This document shows positions 1-11,027 of a DNA stretch of 64,000 bases, piece after piece. How positions within the stretch are numbered: position 1 is the stretch's first letter; each line of letters opens with the position of its first letter. The notes below the pieces were generated by a model. It searched no databases, was not told where the DNA came from, and saw only the letters and a list, made by a program, of their open reading frames with translations. The DNA lies in NCBI GenBank assembly GCA_903873905.1, contig CAIQQJ010000115.1, forward strand, positions 1-64,000, in the 5' to 3' direction. The translations under genes were made by a program, and so were the position numbers. The stretch is from an uncultured Flavobacteriales bacterium (GTDB lineage Bacteria > Bacteroidota > Bacteroidia > Palsa-965).

Positions 1-160
1 AAACTCTCAAAATCAATCTCCGAACTAAATACTCAAAACTAAACTCTCAAAATCAATCTCCGAACTAAATACTCAAAACTAAACTCTCAAAATCAATCTC
101 CGAACTAAATACTCAAAACCAAACTCTCAAAATCAATCTACGAACCAAACACTCCGAACT
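1..160. repeat. Tandem repeat, 40-bp unit (aaactctcaaaatcaatctccgaactaaatactcaaaact), about 4 copies, the last degenerate; truncated by the window edge
   Basis: Copies at 1-40, 41-80, 81-120 nearly identical; 121-160 diverged. Confidence 0.95.
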
Positions 161-165
161 CAACA

Positions 166-1896
166 CTATTTAATTACTGTAAAAAATCCTCTCAATGGTT
201 TTTTATCATAAGGCCAACTCAACACGTAATAATAAGTTCCATCCACAACATTCGGTTTCCAATCGTTGTGATAATCGAAATTCGAATAAATTAAATTTCC
301 CCAGCGATTGTAAACTTCCAATTTTGATTTTGGATAATCCACAAGATTCTTGAATTCCAAAAAATCATTTACACCATCGCCATTTGGTGTTACAACATTC
401 GGAGCAGACAACGGAAGCGGTTCGTGTGCAATGAGAAAATGAACCGTATCCGTTCCTGTGCAACCGCCTGCAAGTTGAATGGTGAGCGTTACAATAAAAA
501 CAGAATCATTCACACTTACAAAAGTGTGCTGTGGATTTTGCAGCACAGAAGTATTCCCATCACCAAAATCCCATAACCAACTGATTGCTCCAAGTGAAAG
601 ATCGGTGAACTGAATTGTTGTTCCCGATATTTGTGGGGCAGGAGGATAAACAGAGAAATTCACATTTGGTAAATTCACAATATTCACAAAAACATTTACG
701 GATGTAGAAGCTGGTGGCAATCCATTGTCTGTTCCAATAATTGTAATCGTATTCAATCCAACATTCGCAGTATTGGCAATCAATTGCGCATCAATAACAG
801 CGGGATTTCCAGGAACGTTATTTACAATTGTAAATCCCATGCAAGTTGTGTTCATGACCGCCGAAGTTATTTGCCCCTGTTCAGGTGAAAGAAATGTGGC
901 GGAAATATCAATTGTATCACCAATGCACATGTACATGGTGTCGCATATGGAAGCGGAATTTACAATGGGTGGAAGATTGTTTCCGGAACCATTATTGCAA
1001 ACATCAAAATAAAAAGTCTGATTGTCTAACCAACTCACACCATCAGGATTTCCAAATGGACCATCATAAATTGTTCCTGCCTGATCAAATTGTCCGATCT
1101 GAATATAGTCAACACCATTTCCACGATTCACTCCAACTGTTGCTGGTGAACCTCCGAAACCATTTACACCACTGGAAGCATCGCCTGTTGTCCATTGCAT
1201 ATCGCCATAACAAAACGAAACATTATTTCCAGAAGGAAGAATCGGATCGGAACCATTGGTGACAATCAATTGAAAATCGTTGTGCAAGGATTGGTGTGAG
1301 GTATTCGCAGGATCGGAATTAAAATAATCGACCACTTTCCAATGCACCACCATATACGTTGGAGTTATCTTATAATACACCAAACCACTGAAAAGATTTC
1401 TCGTATCCACATCACCCCAGAAGGGTGCGATCATGATAAAATTTGGATCGGGAAAGGAATTGGCAGTGAAGGTTCCATAAGATGCTCCGAAAGAAATATT
1501 TCCATTGTTATTGATAAAACAATCATTCATTGTTTGTCCGTAAAAACAAAAATTGAAAGGAAAAATAATTTGTCCGCTTGAGCCATCATCATTGCGGTAA
1601 TCGGGAGGAACTCCTTGTAAAGGCATGGGCACAACTTGAAAGGACGCATCAATGGGAAGCATGCAGTCGCAAGCCACGCTGGATTGTGTGGAAGAAGGCT
1701 GCTGAACTTTCGCTTGCATATTCAAGAAGAAAGTATCCTTGTTCAATATCATCACCGGACCTTTCGGGAGTTGCCCGCTTTTTTTCAATTGTTGATATTC
1801 GTGGGTATTGGTTGGGGGAATGGATTGTGAGCAAAGTTGTATTGAAAAACAACTCATCAGAAGAAAGATAAAAAATGCACTTTTGCCATCCTTCAA
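166..1896 (-). CDS. Secreted NIDO-like/PKD domain protein with T9SS type-B (gliding motility-associated) C-terminal domain
   Basis: NIDO-like 'INNNGNISFG...IMIAPFWGDVDTRN...GLVYYKITP'; PKD 'WLWDFGDGNTS'; C-terminal 'NVVTPNGDGVNDFLEF...VYNRWGNLIY'. ORF open to 2190, but the signal-peptide-like segment (KDGKSAFFIFLLMSCFSIQLCSQS) implies a start at TTG 1896 or ATG 1857. Confidence 0.8.
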   Translation of the reverse strand: MKDGKSAFFIFLLMSCFSIQLCSQSIPPTNTHEYQQLKKSGQLPKGPVMILNKDTFFLNMQAKVQQPSSTQSSVACDCMLPIDASFQVVPMPLQGVPPDYRNDDGSSGQIIFPFNFCFYGQTMNDCFINNNGNISFGASYGTFTANSFPDPNFIMIAPFWGDVDTRNLFSGLVYYKITPTYMVVHWKVVDYFNSDPANTSHQSLHNDFQLIVTNGSDPILPSGNNVSFCYGDMQWTTGDASSGVNGFGGSPATVGVNRGNGVDYIQIGQFDQAGTIYDGPFGNPDGVSWLDNQTFYFDVCNNGSGNNLPPIVNSASICDTMYMCIGDTIDISATFLSPEQGQITSAVMNTTCMGFTIVNNVPGNPAVIDAQLIANTANVGLNTITIIGTDNGLPPASTSVNVFVNIVNLPNVNFSVYPPAPQISGTTIQFTDLSLGAISWLWDFGDGNTSVLQNPQHTFVSVNDSVFIVTLTIQLAGGCTGTDTVHFLIAHEPLPLSAPNVVTPNGDGVNDFLEFKNLVDYPKSKLEVYNRWGNLIYSNFDYHNDWKPNVVDGTYYYVLSWPYDKKPLRGFFTVIK

Positions 1897-1951
1897 CAAG
1901 TTCAAGACAAGCTCCGACACAGAAAAAAAATGAATTGTGTGTTTTTTATTT

Positions 1952-2083
1952 TTCGCGTGAGGGATAGTAGCGGAAAGCCCGCCTGCGCCGAGTGGCTTCG
2001 GCGGGCATAGCCCGAGTGAAACTAAACCAAGCGGACTTGCAGCGAATAGCCCGACCCCAACAATTTCTGTTGGGGGCACGCCC
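1952..2083 (+). repeat. Dispersed intergenic element family 1 (GCGTGAGGGAT ... AGCCCGACC [hairpin] GGGCACGCCC)
   Basis: Starts with gcgtgagggat, ends agcccgaccccaacaatttctgttgggggcacgccc; same termini as 5161-5297 (inverted), 16960-17011, 49102-49199. Confidence 0.8.
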
Positions 2084-2190
2084 AAAGCATTAGTATTATT
2101 CTTTGTAAACCGCGGAATCCGAAACTTCATCAAAGGGGTTTTGATAATTTTTAAATTCGTCAACGAAAAAAAGAAACAAGTCAGATCCAA

Positions 2191-4452
2191 TTATCGAATG
2201 AGATTGACGTGACCGATATATTTGTGATCAACTCCATCTGTACCTCGAACAGTAATCTTAAAAACATAAACGTCCGATTCCACTTTTCCACTTTTCATTT
2301 TTCCATCCCAACCTTTATACGGATCATCGGTTCTGAAAATCAAATTTCCCCAACGATCGAAAAGCATCATGTCATAATTTACAATATAGGATGGGTCACT
2401 GAAAACAGGAAGGAAGATTTCATTTTTCAAATCTCCATTTGGCGTGAATGCATTTGGAATCCAAATCAACAATTCAGGTGAGATAACGACAACTTCATAA
2501 GCAGTATCAGGACAAGAACCATTCGGAGCACTCACAATCAACATCACGGTATAAGAACCCGTGTCGGTATAATTAAAAGAAGGATTTTGACTGGTGGATG
2601 AATTGTTACCTACACCAAAATCCCAAAACCATTGTGCAGGATTTCCTGTTGACTGATCTGTGAAATTTATTGTTGGATCAGAACTCGTTGCAGGCTGCGG
2701 ACCAAAACTGAATGCCGCTTGAGGACCTGGCACTACATGAATATAATTTGGAACAGTAGTAGTAAACGAACAACCTTGCGCGGAAGTGACCATGAGTGAA
2801 ACATTGAAATTTCCATTGACAGGATAACAATAAGCAGGATTTTGTAATGTGTCGGTATCACCATTTCCAAAGTTCCAAACCCAATGTGCAGCAGTACTAT
2901 TTTGCACAGTTGAAAGATCTTGGAAATTTACACACAAGGGTGCACATCCAGAAGTTGGCGCTGCACTGAAACTCACCAACGGCAAATAATAAACAGAAAC
3001 ATTTTGTTGTGCGGTGTCTTTGCAACCCAATGAATCAACAACCTGCAATGTCACTTGATAATTTCCTGGTGTATTGTATACATACGTTGGTGAAACAATA
3101 TTGGAAGTGTCGTTGGTCAATGCAGCCATTCCAAAATCCCAATGCTGCGAAACCAAAGGACCATTTCCTGCTGCAGAAGTTGACAAATTTGTAAATGGCA
3201 TTGTTCCACCAGGACAAATTCCAATACTAGAAAATGATGCGGTGGGCCCTGCAATAACATGAATGATAATATTTCCACTTGTTGTTTGCACAGGAATTCC
3301 ATTATCAGTGCCAGAAATTTGAATGGTATTAATTCCTATGTTCGAATTCATGCCAACAAAAATTCCATTGAAGTTTGCTGGATTTCCCGGTGTGCTAAGA
3401 ACGGTTGTAAGACCAGTTCCTGAAGAAGTTGCAGTGGCTGTTGTAATCTGATTATTTTCTGGTGAAAGAAATTCTGCAAGAATCGGAATGGTATCGCCAA
3501 CGCAAATTGTAAACGTGTCGCACACCAATGATGCATTCATGATTGGAGGAATATTTCCACCTCCACCTGTACTGCATGCATCCAGAAAAAATTGTTTGTT
3601 ATCGAGCCAATCAATTCCACCTGGTATTCCAAATGGTCCATTGTAAGCAGTGCCCGCTTGATTGAATTGTCCTAACTGAATAAAATTTATTCCATCTCCA
3701 ACATTACATCCAACAGTTGCTGGTGTTCCTCCTAATCCATTCAGACCACCATTTGAATCGGCTGTTGTCCATTGCATATCGCCATAACAAAATCCAACAT
3801 TGCTTCCCGGAGGAAGAATAGGATCAATGCCATCGGTGATGATCAATTGAAACGTATTGAGCTTATCTGCATGTTGATTCCAATAACCAACACCTTCCCA
3901 CTTCACAATCATGCAAGTTGGAGTTATCTTATAATACACCAATCCACTTGCAAAATTTCTTGTGTCAACATCCGCCCAAAAAGGAGCGATGATGGAATAA
4001 GCACTACTTGGAAAAGGAATTGCCGAAAAGGCACCATAGTTGGAACCAAAAGAAATATTTCCATTGTTATTGATATAAACCTGATTCTGAATATTTCCAT
4101 AAAAACAAAATGAGAATGGAAGATTGATCACCGGCGAAGAGCCATCATCATTGCGATAATCAGGAGGTGAACTCAAATAAAATGGAACCACCTGAAATGT
4201 TGCGTCAATTGGAATTGAACAATTACAATTGGCAGGAATAGTTTGTGTAGAAATTGGAGCTTGTATTATTGCATTAAGCGGAACTGGATTTTGATTTCCG
4301 CGCATCACATACAAACCCGTTGAAAGTTTTCCCTCCAATTTTAATTGCGCATACTGATCAGGTGAAACAGATTGAGTTCTGCCCACAGGAGTTTGTGCGA
4401 CAAGAAATCCTGTCGCAAAAAACAAGGTCAAAATGCCAATCATTTTTTTCAT
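2191..4452 (-). CDS. Secreted NIDO-like/multi-PKD domain protein with T9SS type-B C-terminal domain; tandem paralogue of the preceding gene
   Basis: Signal peptide MKKMIGILTLFFATGFLVAQ; NIDO-like region; PKD motifs 'HWDFGMA', 'WVWNFGNGDT', 'WFWDFGVGNNS'; C-terminal 'IPNAFTPNGDLKNEIF...LFDRWGNLIF'. Confidence 0.85.
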   Translation of the reverse strand: MKKMIGILTLFFATGFLVAQTPVGRTQSVSPDQYAQLKLEGKLSTGLYVMRGNQNPVPLNAIIQAPISTQTIPANCNCSIPIDATFQVVPFYLSSPPDYRNDDGSSPVINLPFSFCFYGNIQNQVYINNNGNISFGSNYGAFSAIPFPSSAYSIIAPFWADVDTRNFASGLVYYKITPTCMIVKWEGVGYWNQHADKLNTFQLIITDGIDPILPPGSNVGFCYGDMQWTTADSNGGLNGLGGTPATVGCNVGDGINFIQLGQFNQAGTAYNGPFGIPGGIDWLDNKQFFLDACSTGGGGNIPPIMNASLVCDTFTICVGDTIPILAEFLSPENNQITTATATSSGTGLTTVLSTPGNPANFNGIFVGMNSNIGINTIQISGTDNGIPVQTTSGNIIIHVIAGPTASFSSIGICPGGTMPFTNLSTSAAGNGPLVSQHWDFGMAALTNDTSNIVSPTYVYNTPGNYQVTLQVVDSLGCKDTAQQNVSVYYLPLVSFSAAPTSGCAPLCVNFQDLSTVQNSTAAHWVWNFGNGDTDTLQNPAYCYPVNGNFNVSLMVTSAQGCSFTTTVPNYIHVVPGPQAAFSFGPQPATSSDPTINFTDQSTGNPAQWFWDFGVGNNSSTSQNPSFNYTDTGSYTVMLIVSAPNGSCPDTAYEVVVISPELLIWIPNAFTPNGDLKNEIFLPVFSDPSYIVNYDMMLFDRWGNLIFRTDDPYKGWDGKMKSGKVESDVYVFKITVRGTDGVDHKYIGHVNLIR

Positions 4453-4731
4453 AGGGCACATGCACTACAGGCTTCCAACTTTTACCGCTTGCCAAGGATA
4501 AAAGCCTACCGCTAAGCTTAATCTATAAAATTAACGAAAAAAAAGACGGTTTATGCACCGTATTCCAGAGCCTACATATCGCATTGATATCCAAATGCTT
4601 GCAAAGGAATTGAAATGTAAAAAAACAAATGAGAATTGCAGATCGTACTTTTCGATTTTAAGTTCCGATTTGGTCCTACCCACCGAAATGATTTCTGGAA
4701 TTGTTTTTTGAAAATAATTTCCTGCTTTTTT

Positions 4732-5049
4732 TTATTCGCCCTGACTGGCCTTCAGCAAATCTTGATCGAGCAAAGTTCCAAAAGGAACAAAATGTCCAAC
4801 AGGAATAATGTCGAAATCAATAACGCCAGCCTTTACCATTGGAAATGTTGCAAGGATTTTTTTTGCTTCCGCAACACTTTCACATTCCAGAACAAGCACA
4901 ACACCTGGCCGATCTTTTCGAAAATAAGTTTCGCGAACAATATCCTTTGTGTAAAGCATCCAAATATGAAGTGCTTCACGTATTACAACTCCACGAATGG
5001 TTTCTTCAGTAGCTGTTGGAAGAATGCGATCGATAGCGAAAAGTTTCAT
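4732..5049 (-). CDS. Small ferredoxin-like dimeric alpha/beta-barrel protein (YCII/muconolactone isomerase-like)
   Basis: 105 aa; 'VVLVLECESVAEAKKILATFPMVKAGVIDFDIIPVGHF' resembles YCII/MIase-like proteins. Confidence 0.55.
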   Translation of the reverse strand: MKLFAIDRILPTATEETIRGVVIREALHIWMLYTKDIVRETYFRKDRPGVVLVLECESVAEAKKILATFPMVKAGVIDFDIIPVGHFVPFGTLLDQDLLKASQGE

Positions 5050-5160
5050 AGCAATTAATTTTTGGAAGCAGTATTGAAATCCGAGATCATCACGAATCTT
5101 GAACGGCTCATCTCATAAAGATAATAAAGAGTTGGCAGTATCAGAATTCAACAATATAAT

Positions 5161-5297
5161 TGGGCGTGTCCCACCCACCCCCAACAGAATTGTTGGGGGT
5201 GGGTGGGTCGGGCTTTCGGGAGTCGCTTTTTTTTGTCCCGTCTGAAAAGTCGAGACAAAAAAAGAGCTCCAACATTCCCTCAATCCCTCACGCAAAA
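5161..5297 (-). repeat. Dispersed intergenic element family 1, inverted copy with a 17-bp-stem hairpin
   Basis: atccctcacgc at 5283-5293; aaaagcgact.cccgaaagcccgacc on the minus strand; perfect stem 5170-5186/5191-5207. Confidence 0.8.
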
Positions 5298-5319
5298 AAA
5301 CGATTACTGATAAATAAAA

Positions 5320-5354
5320 AAATTGCCCATCTCTTTCAAGACAGGCAATTTTAA
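5320..5354 (-). terminator. Rho-independent terminator downstream of groEL
   Basis: Minus strand AAATTGCC...CTTGAAAGAG...GGCAATTTTTTTATTT. Confidence 0.6.
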
Positions 5355-5415
5355 GTTTTGAATTTCAAACTTGTCGGCTGAGTGTCCCAACAGAACTGTT
5401 GGGATGTATCGAAGC

Positions 5416-7047
<1,632 letters not shown>

Positions 7048-7079
7048 TTATAGTTTATATAATGAAAATTATTTTTGAA

Positions 7080-7358
7080 TTAAATCACCGCGAAAATATC
7101 TGACTCGCGCATGATGAGAAATTCTTTTCCGTCAATCTGAACTTCTGTACCAGAATATTTTCCGTAAAGGATGGTATCACCAACTTTTACTGTCATCGGT
7201 TCATCAACTTTCCCATTTCCAACAGCAACTACTTTCCCACGTTGTGGTTTTTCTTTTGCTGTATCAGGAATAATAAGACCACCAGCAGTTTTTGTTTCTG
7301 CAGGCGCTGCTTCGACGACCACTCGGTCTGCCAAAGGTTTAATCTTCGGATTCGCCAT
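7080..7358 (-). CDS. groES: 10 kDa co-chaperonin GroES
   Basis: [39 protein letters not shown]...; start taken at MANPK rather than the longer ORF start. Confidence 0.97.
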   Translation of the reverse strand: MANPKIKPLADRVVVEAAPAETKTAGGLIIPDTAKEKPQRGKVVAVGNGKVDEPMTVKVGDTILYGKYSGTEVQIDGKEFLIMRESDIFAVI

Positions 7359-7516
7359 TTTTGTTTTTATTGATTTGTTTGACATTTTGTTTTTATAAGA
7401 TTCTGCTAAAAAAACATTTTTGATAGCGGAACAGGTTAAGCGAAAAATATGCCCTTTATGATATTGAGGTTCATTTTGCCAAACTTTCCGCTTTCGCTGA
7501 CAAGTCTTCCGAAATA

Positions 7517-7546
7517 AAAAATGTCAGGAGTAAACTTCCTGACATT
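7517..7546 (-). terminator. Rho-independent terminator downstream of secG
   Basis: Minus strand AATGTCAGGA...TCCTGACATTTTTTATTT. Confidence 0.6.
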
Positions 7547-7567
7547 CTTGTCTATTATCAAATAGGT

Positions 7568-7945
7568 TTATGGTTTTTTTGGAACAGGAACTGCAGTTGG
7601 AGGTTGCATTGAACCGCCACCTGGATTTGCATTATTGGTTCCTGGCGCCGGTGCCTTCTTGTCAAATTCACTTGCTTTATCTTTTGTTGTTGAAGTTTCA
7701 GAAGGACTTGCAGCTCCTTTGCTTCTTCCCGCAGGACTTGTTGTTGCCACACTGAAAACAAACAGCAGAACGGCTAATGTCCACGTTGCTTTTTCAAGAA
7801 AATCTGCTGTACGACGAACGCCCATTACCTGAGAGCCGGTTGTAAAACCTGTTGCAAGTCCACCACCTTTTGGATTCTGAATTAGAACCGCAATGATAAG
7901 AATGATACAAGTAAGAAGGATAAGTACGGATATTACTGCTGACAT
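7568..7945 (-). CDS. secG: Preprotein translocase subunit SecG
   Basis: [31 protein letters not shown]...[20 protein letters not shown]. Confidence 0.9.
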   Translation of the reverse strand: MSAVISVLILLTCIILIIAVLIQNPKGGGLATGFTTGSQVMGVRRTADFLEKATWTLAVLLFVFSVATTSPAGRSKGAASPSETSTTKDKASEFDKKAPAPGTNNANPGGGSMQPPTAVPVPKKP

Positions 7946-7957
7946 TTTGTAAATTTT

Positions 7958-9223
7958 TTATTTTGGAGTACGCTTCAATTCCTCTATGAGGGCTGCAAAG
8001 TAACTGCTTTTTTCTGGAAACTTCAAAGAAAGCTTTTGATAAGCTCGAATTCCCTTTGAAATATTGCCCTGTTTGATATAGATTTTTGCCAATGTTTCTG
8101 TGATAAATTCATCATTATCCTGAACACTTTTCTTGGCCATGTTTACAGGGTTGAAGAAACTTGTTTTGTTCTGTTGGATTCTAGGTTGGTCTTGAATGAA
8201 CTTATCCAACAGATTGCTTCCAATAGCTTGTTTTTCAGGCCTTTCTTCAGCTAGAGTTGCTTTATTAAGTTGCTTCACCCAAGCCTCAAATGTCAATTCA
8301 GAACTTGGCTTTTCTTCAACAATTTCTTCAACAATTTTGACCGGTTCAGGATTGCGATCTGCCACCACTTTTTTATGCCCCAACTCCTCCAAACTTGGCA
8401 AAGAATCATCCACTTCTAATTCAATGGATGAACTGATTGCCTCGCGTATTATTTCCTGGGAAAGGGAATCTTGAGGGATCTGAAGGTTTTCATTTTTGAA
8501 TGAGGCTGTTTCCTCAGATTCCAGTTCAAGAACTTTAACATCCCAGTTTTCATCCTGTTCTGTTGCAACAATTTCTTGCTCAGTTGAAATTATCTCATCC
8601 CCATCTGAAATATCCTCTGAAGCACCTGGCTCAACCAATACATAAAGTAAGGTGTTGATTTCATCAGCAGCACTTGGTGATTCTACTTTTTCAGATTTTT
8701 CAAATTGCTGTAATTTTTCTTTCTCAGCTTTAATTTCTTCAAGTCTCTTATCTAGAATTTCTTGAGGCGAAGTTTTCCAATGATGCAGCAATTGCAATTG
8801 ACGAATCATTCCTGATTCCCATTCATCTTCGTCCTTGCCAAATCGTTTCTTCGGAAATTCAGGTTGAATTATTTCTTCAGTCTGTTCAATTTTGTTATTG
8901 ATAATTTCTTGCGCAACCACAATTTCTTCTGTTGCCAAAACATTTTTTTCCTCGAAAACTTCACTTGTCCCCTGTCCCTTGTCCCTCGTCCCTTTCTTGG
9001 TAATAAGTTCGTAAAGCACTTTTCTATTCGTGGTATATGCCGCAGCAACTTTCAACTGATTGTTGTAAAGAAAACTATTTTCATTGTGCAGACTTTTGAT
9101 ATATAATAAATGAGCTGTTTGAAAATAAGGAAACGTCTGCGTAAGCAAATCCAATTGCGCAGAAGCTTCTTTACCGAGCGTACCCGGATCTTTCATCCAA
9201 CCGATTAATTGTTGTGCTTTCAT
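7958..9223 (-). CDS. Hypothetical protein, acidic, TPR-like C-terminus
   Basis: 421 aa; 'DNDEFITETLAKIYIKQGNISKGIRAYQKLSLKFPEKSSYFAALIEEL' resembles a TPR; in tight array with lptE. Confidence 0.6.
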   Translation of the reverse strand: MKAQQLIGWMKDPGTLGKEASAQLDLLTQTFPYFQTAHLLYIKSLHNENSFLYNNQLKVAAAYTTNRKVLYELITKKGTRDKGQGTSEVFEEKNVLATEEIVVAQEIINNKIEQTEEIIQPEFPKKRFGKDEDEWESGMIRQLQLLHHWKTSPQEILDKRLEEIKAEKEKLQQFEKSEKVESPSAADEINTLLYVLVEPGASEDISDGDEIISTEQEIVATEQDENWDVKVLELESEETASFKNENLQIPQDSLSQEIIREAISSSIELEVDDSLPSLEELGHKKVVADRNPEPVKIVEEIVEEKPSSELTFEAWVKQLNKATLAEERPEKQAIGSNLLDKFIQDQPRIQQNKTSFFNPVNMAKKSVQDNDEFITETLAKIYIKQGNISKGIRAYQKLSLKFPEKSSYFAALIEELKRTPK

Positions 9224-9745
9224 TTACCAGGCGTTGATGGATCGATTCAAAATATCCTGAACCAATTGATCAGAAATGTCTTTTAATAATTGATCTTCCA
9301 CAGCAGAAAGATTCTGTGAACTTGGAAAATCGGCATAACGAGTGAATGTACTTTCGAAACTGTATTTTTCATTAACATTATCAGTGTAAATGACATTTAC
9401 GGTAACGGTCAATCTGTTCAACGCAGTCGTATTATTTCCACCACCTTGTACGGCAATTGGTGTGACTGTATAACCGGTAACGCTACCTTCAAAATTCAAG
9501 TCTCCATTTTTCGGAACCATTTTACATCTTGTCTGATGTTGGATTCCATCACGCATAGCTTCTGAAAATGTTTGCGGAAATGTTGTTTTTGTCAATGGAG
9601 CTGAATTCGTAAACGTCATCACAGAAACCGTGACTGTATCCGTAAGATCAGCTCTTCCACCAGTAAAATTATAATGCGGACAACCACTGCTTTGAAGCAA
9701 TAGCAAAAGAAGGGCCGGTGCAATTATGAATTTCAGAATCTTCAT
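9224..9745 (-). CDS. lptE: LptE-like LPS assembly lipoprotein
   Basis: Lipobox-like LLLQSSGC; 'DTVTVSVMTFTNSAPLTKTTFPQTFSEAMRDGIQHQTRCK' typical of Bacteroidota LptE; position next to secG and the sigma54 regulator. Confidence 0.75.
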   Translation of the reverse strand: MKILKFIIAPALLLLLLQSSGCPHYNFTGGRADLTDTVTVSVMTFTNSAPLTKTTFPQTFSEAMRDGIQHQTRCKMVPKNGDLNFEGSVTGYTVTPIAVQGGGNNTTALNRLTVTVNVIYTDNVNEKYSFESTFTRYADFPSSQNLSAVEDQLLKDISDQLVQDILNRSINAW

Positions 9746-10989
9746 CCAGCAATATTGTATTCGTTGATTTTTCTGTACAAAGTTCGTTCCGAAATTCCGA
9801 GTTCCTTCGCGGCATTCTTGCGCTTTCCTCGATGTTTTTCCAATGCTTTTGTGATCAATTCAATTTCTTTATCCTGCAACGATAAGGAATCTTCCACAAC
9901 TTCTTCGTGTGTTTGGATTTCTTCGTTGGAATCTTTCCAATTTGGACTATGGATTACAACTGATTCCCCATTGGAAGAAGTTTGTGACTTTACATCAGAA
10001 AAATGTTTTTGTATGACGGGTGCATTTTGCGATAAAATTTCGGGAGTAATGCGTCCTCCGGCTTGAATCATTTGCATGGTCAATCCTTTCAGATCATTTA
10101 ACTCCTGACGCATTTGTTGCAAAAGCTGAAATAAAAATTCACGCTCCCGCGGATCACTCGCACCAGCTTCTCCTCTTGCAAGCACTGGCATATTTGAAGC
10201 AGATGTTTTGAAATCCGGTAAATATTTACTCAAGGTTGCAATATCAATCTCGCGACTTTTTTCAATAATGGAAAGTTGTTCCGTCACATTTTTCAACTGA
10301 CGAATATTTCCGTGCCAATAATAACTCGTCAACATGTGTTCTGCCTCTGGCAAAAGTTTAATCACAGGCATTCTGTATTTCGCTGCAAAATCTGCTGCAA
10401 ATTTTCGGAACAACATATGAATATCCTGACGACGATCGCGCAATGGTGGAAGTACAATTGGAACTGTATTCAAACGGTAATATAAATCTTCACGAAATTT
10501 CCCGCGAGAAATTGCTTCCAAAGGATTCACATTGGTTGCAGCAACAACACGCACATTTGTTTTCTGAACTTTCGAAGAACCCACACGAATGAATTCTCCC
10601 GATTCCAAAACACGTAATAATCTTGCTTGAGTTGCCAATGGCATTTCAGCCACTTCATCTAGAAAAATTGTTCCTCCGTCGGCCACTTCAAAATATCCCT
10701 TGCGCGCTTCATTCGCTCCTGTAAAAGACCCTTTTTCATGACCAAACAATTCCGAATCAATTGTTCCTTCTGGAATCGCACCACAATTTACCGCAATGTA
10801 CGGACCATGTTTGCGCGCACTGAGTTGATGAATGATTTGCGGAAAAGATTCCTTTCCCGTTCCGCTTTCACCAGTGATGAGAACAGAAAGATCAGTAGGT
10901 GCAACCTGCACCGCAATGTCAATCGCACGATCAAGTTGTGGCGTTGTACCGATGATTCCGAAGCGTAATTTTATTTCTTGAATTGTCAT
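9742..10989 (-). CDS. Sigma54-type AAA+ transcriptional regulator with Fis-type HTH, no receiver domain
   Basis: Walker A GESGTGKESF, GSFTGA loop, Walker B GGTIFLDEVAEMP, C-terminal HTH KNAAKELGISERTLYRKINEY. Confidence 0.9.
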   Translation of the reverse strand: MTIQEIKLRFGIIGTTPQLDRAIDIAVQVAPTDLSVLITGESGTGKESFPQIIHQLSARKHGPYIAVNCGAIPEGTIDSELFGHEKGSFTGANEARKGYFEVADGGTIFLDEVAEMPLATQARLLRVLESGEFIRVGSSKVQKTNVRVVAATNVNPLEAISRGKFREDLYYRLNTVPIVLPPLRDRRQDIHMLFRKFAADFAAKYRMPVIKLLPEAEHMLTSYYWHGNIRQLKNVTEQLSIIEKSREIDIATLSKYLPDFKTSASNMPVLARGEAGASDPREREFLFQLLQQMRQELNDLKGLTMQMIQAGGRITPEILSQNAPVIQKHFSDVKSQTSSNGESVVIHSPNWKDSNEEIQTHEEVVEDSLSLQDKEIELITKALEKHRGKRKNAAKELGISERTLYRKINEYNIAG

Positions 10990-11027
10990 TTTTAAAGTCT
11001 AAAAATTCTCCGTGTCACCGTGTTTTT

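Noticed and set aside
1-160. CRISPR-like array at the window start
   Set aside because: 40-bp units are directly contiguous with no spacers.
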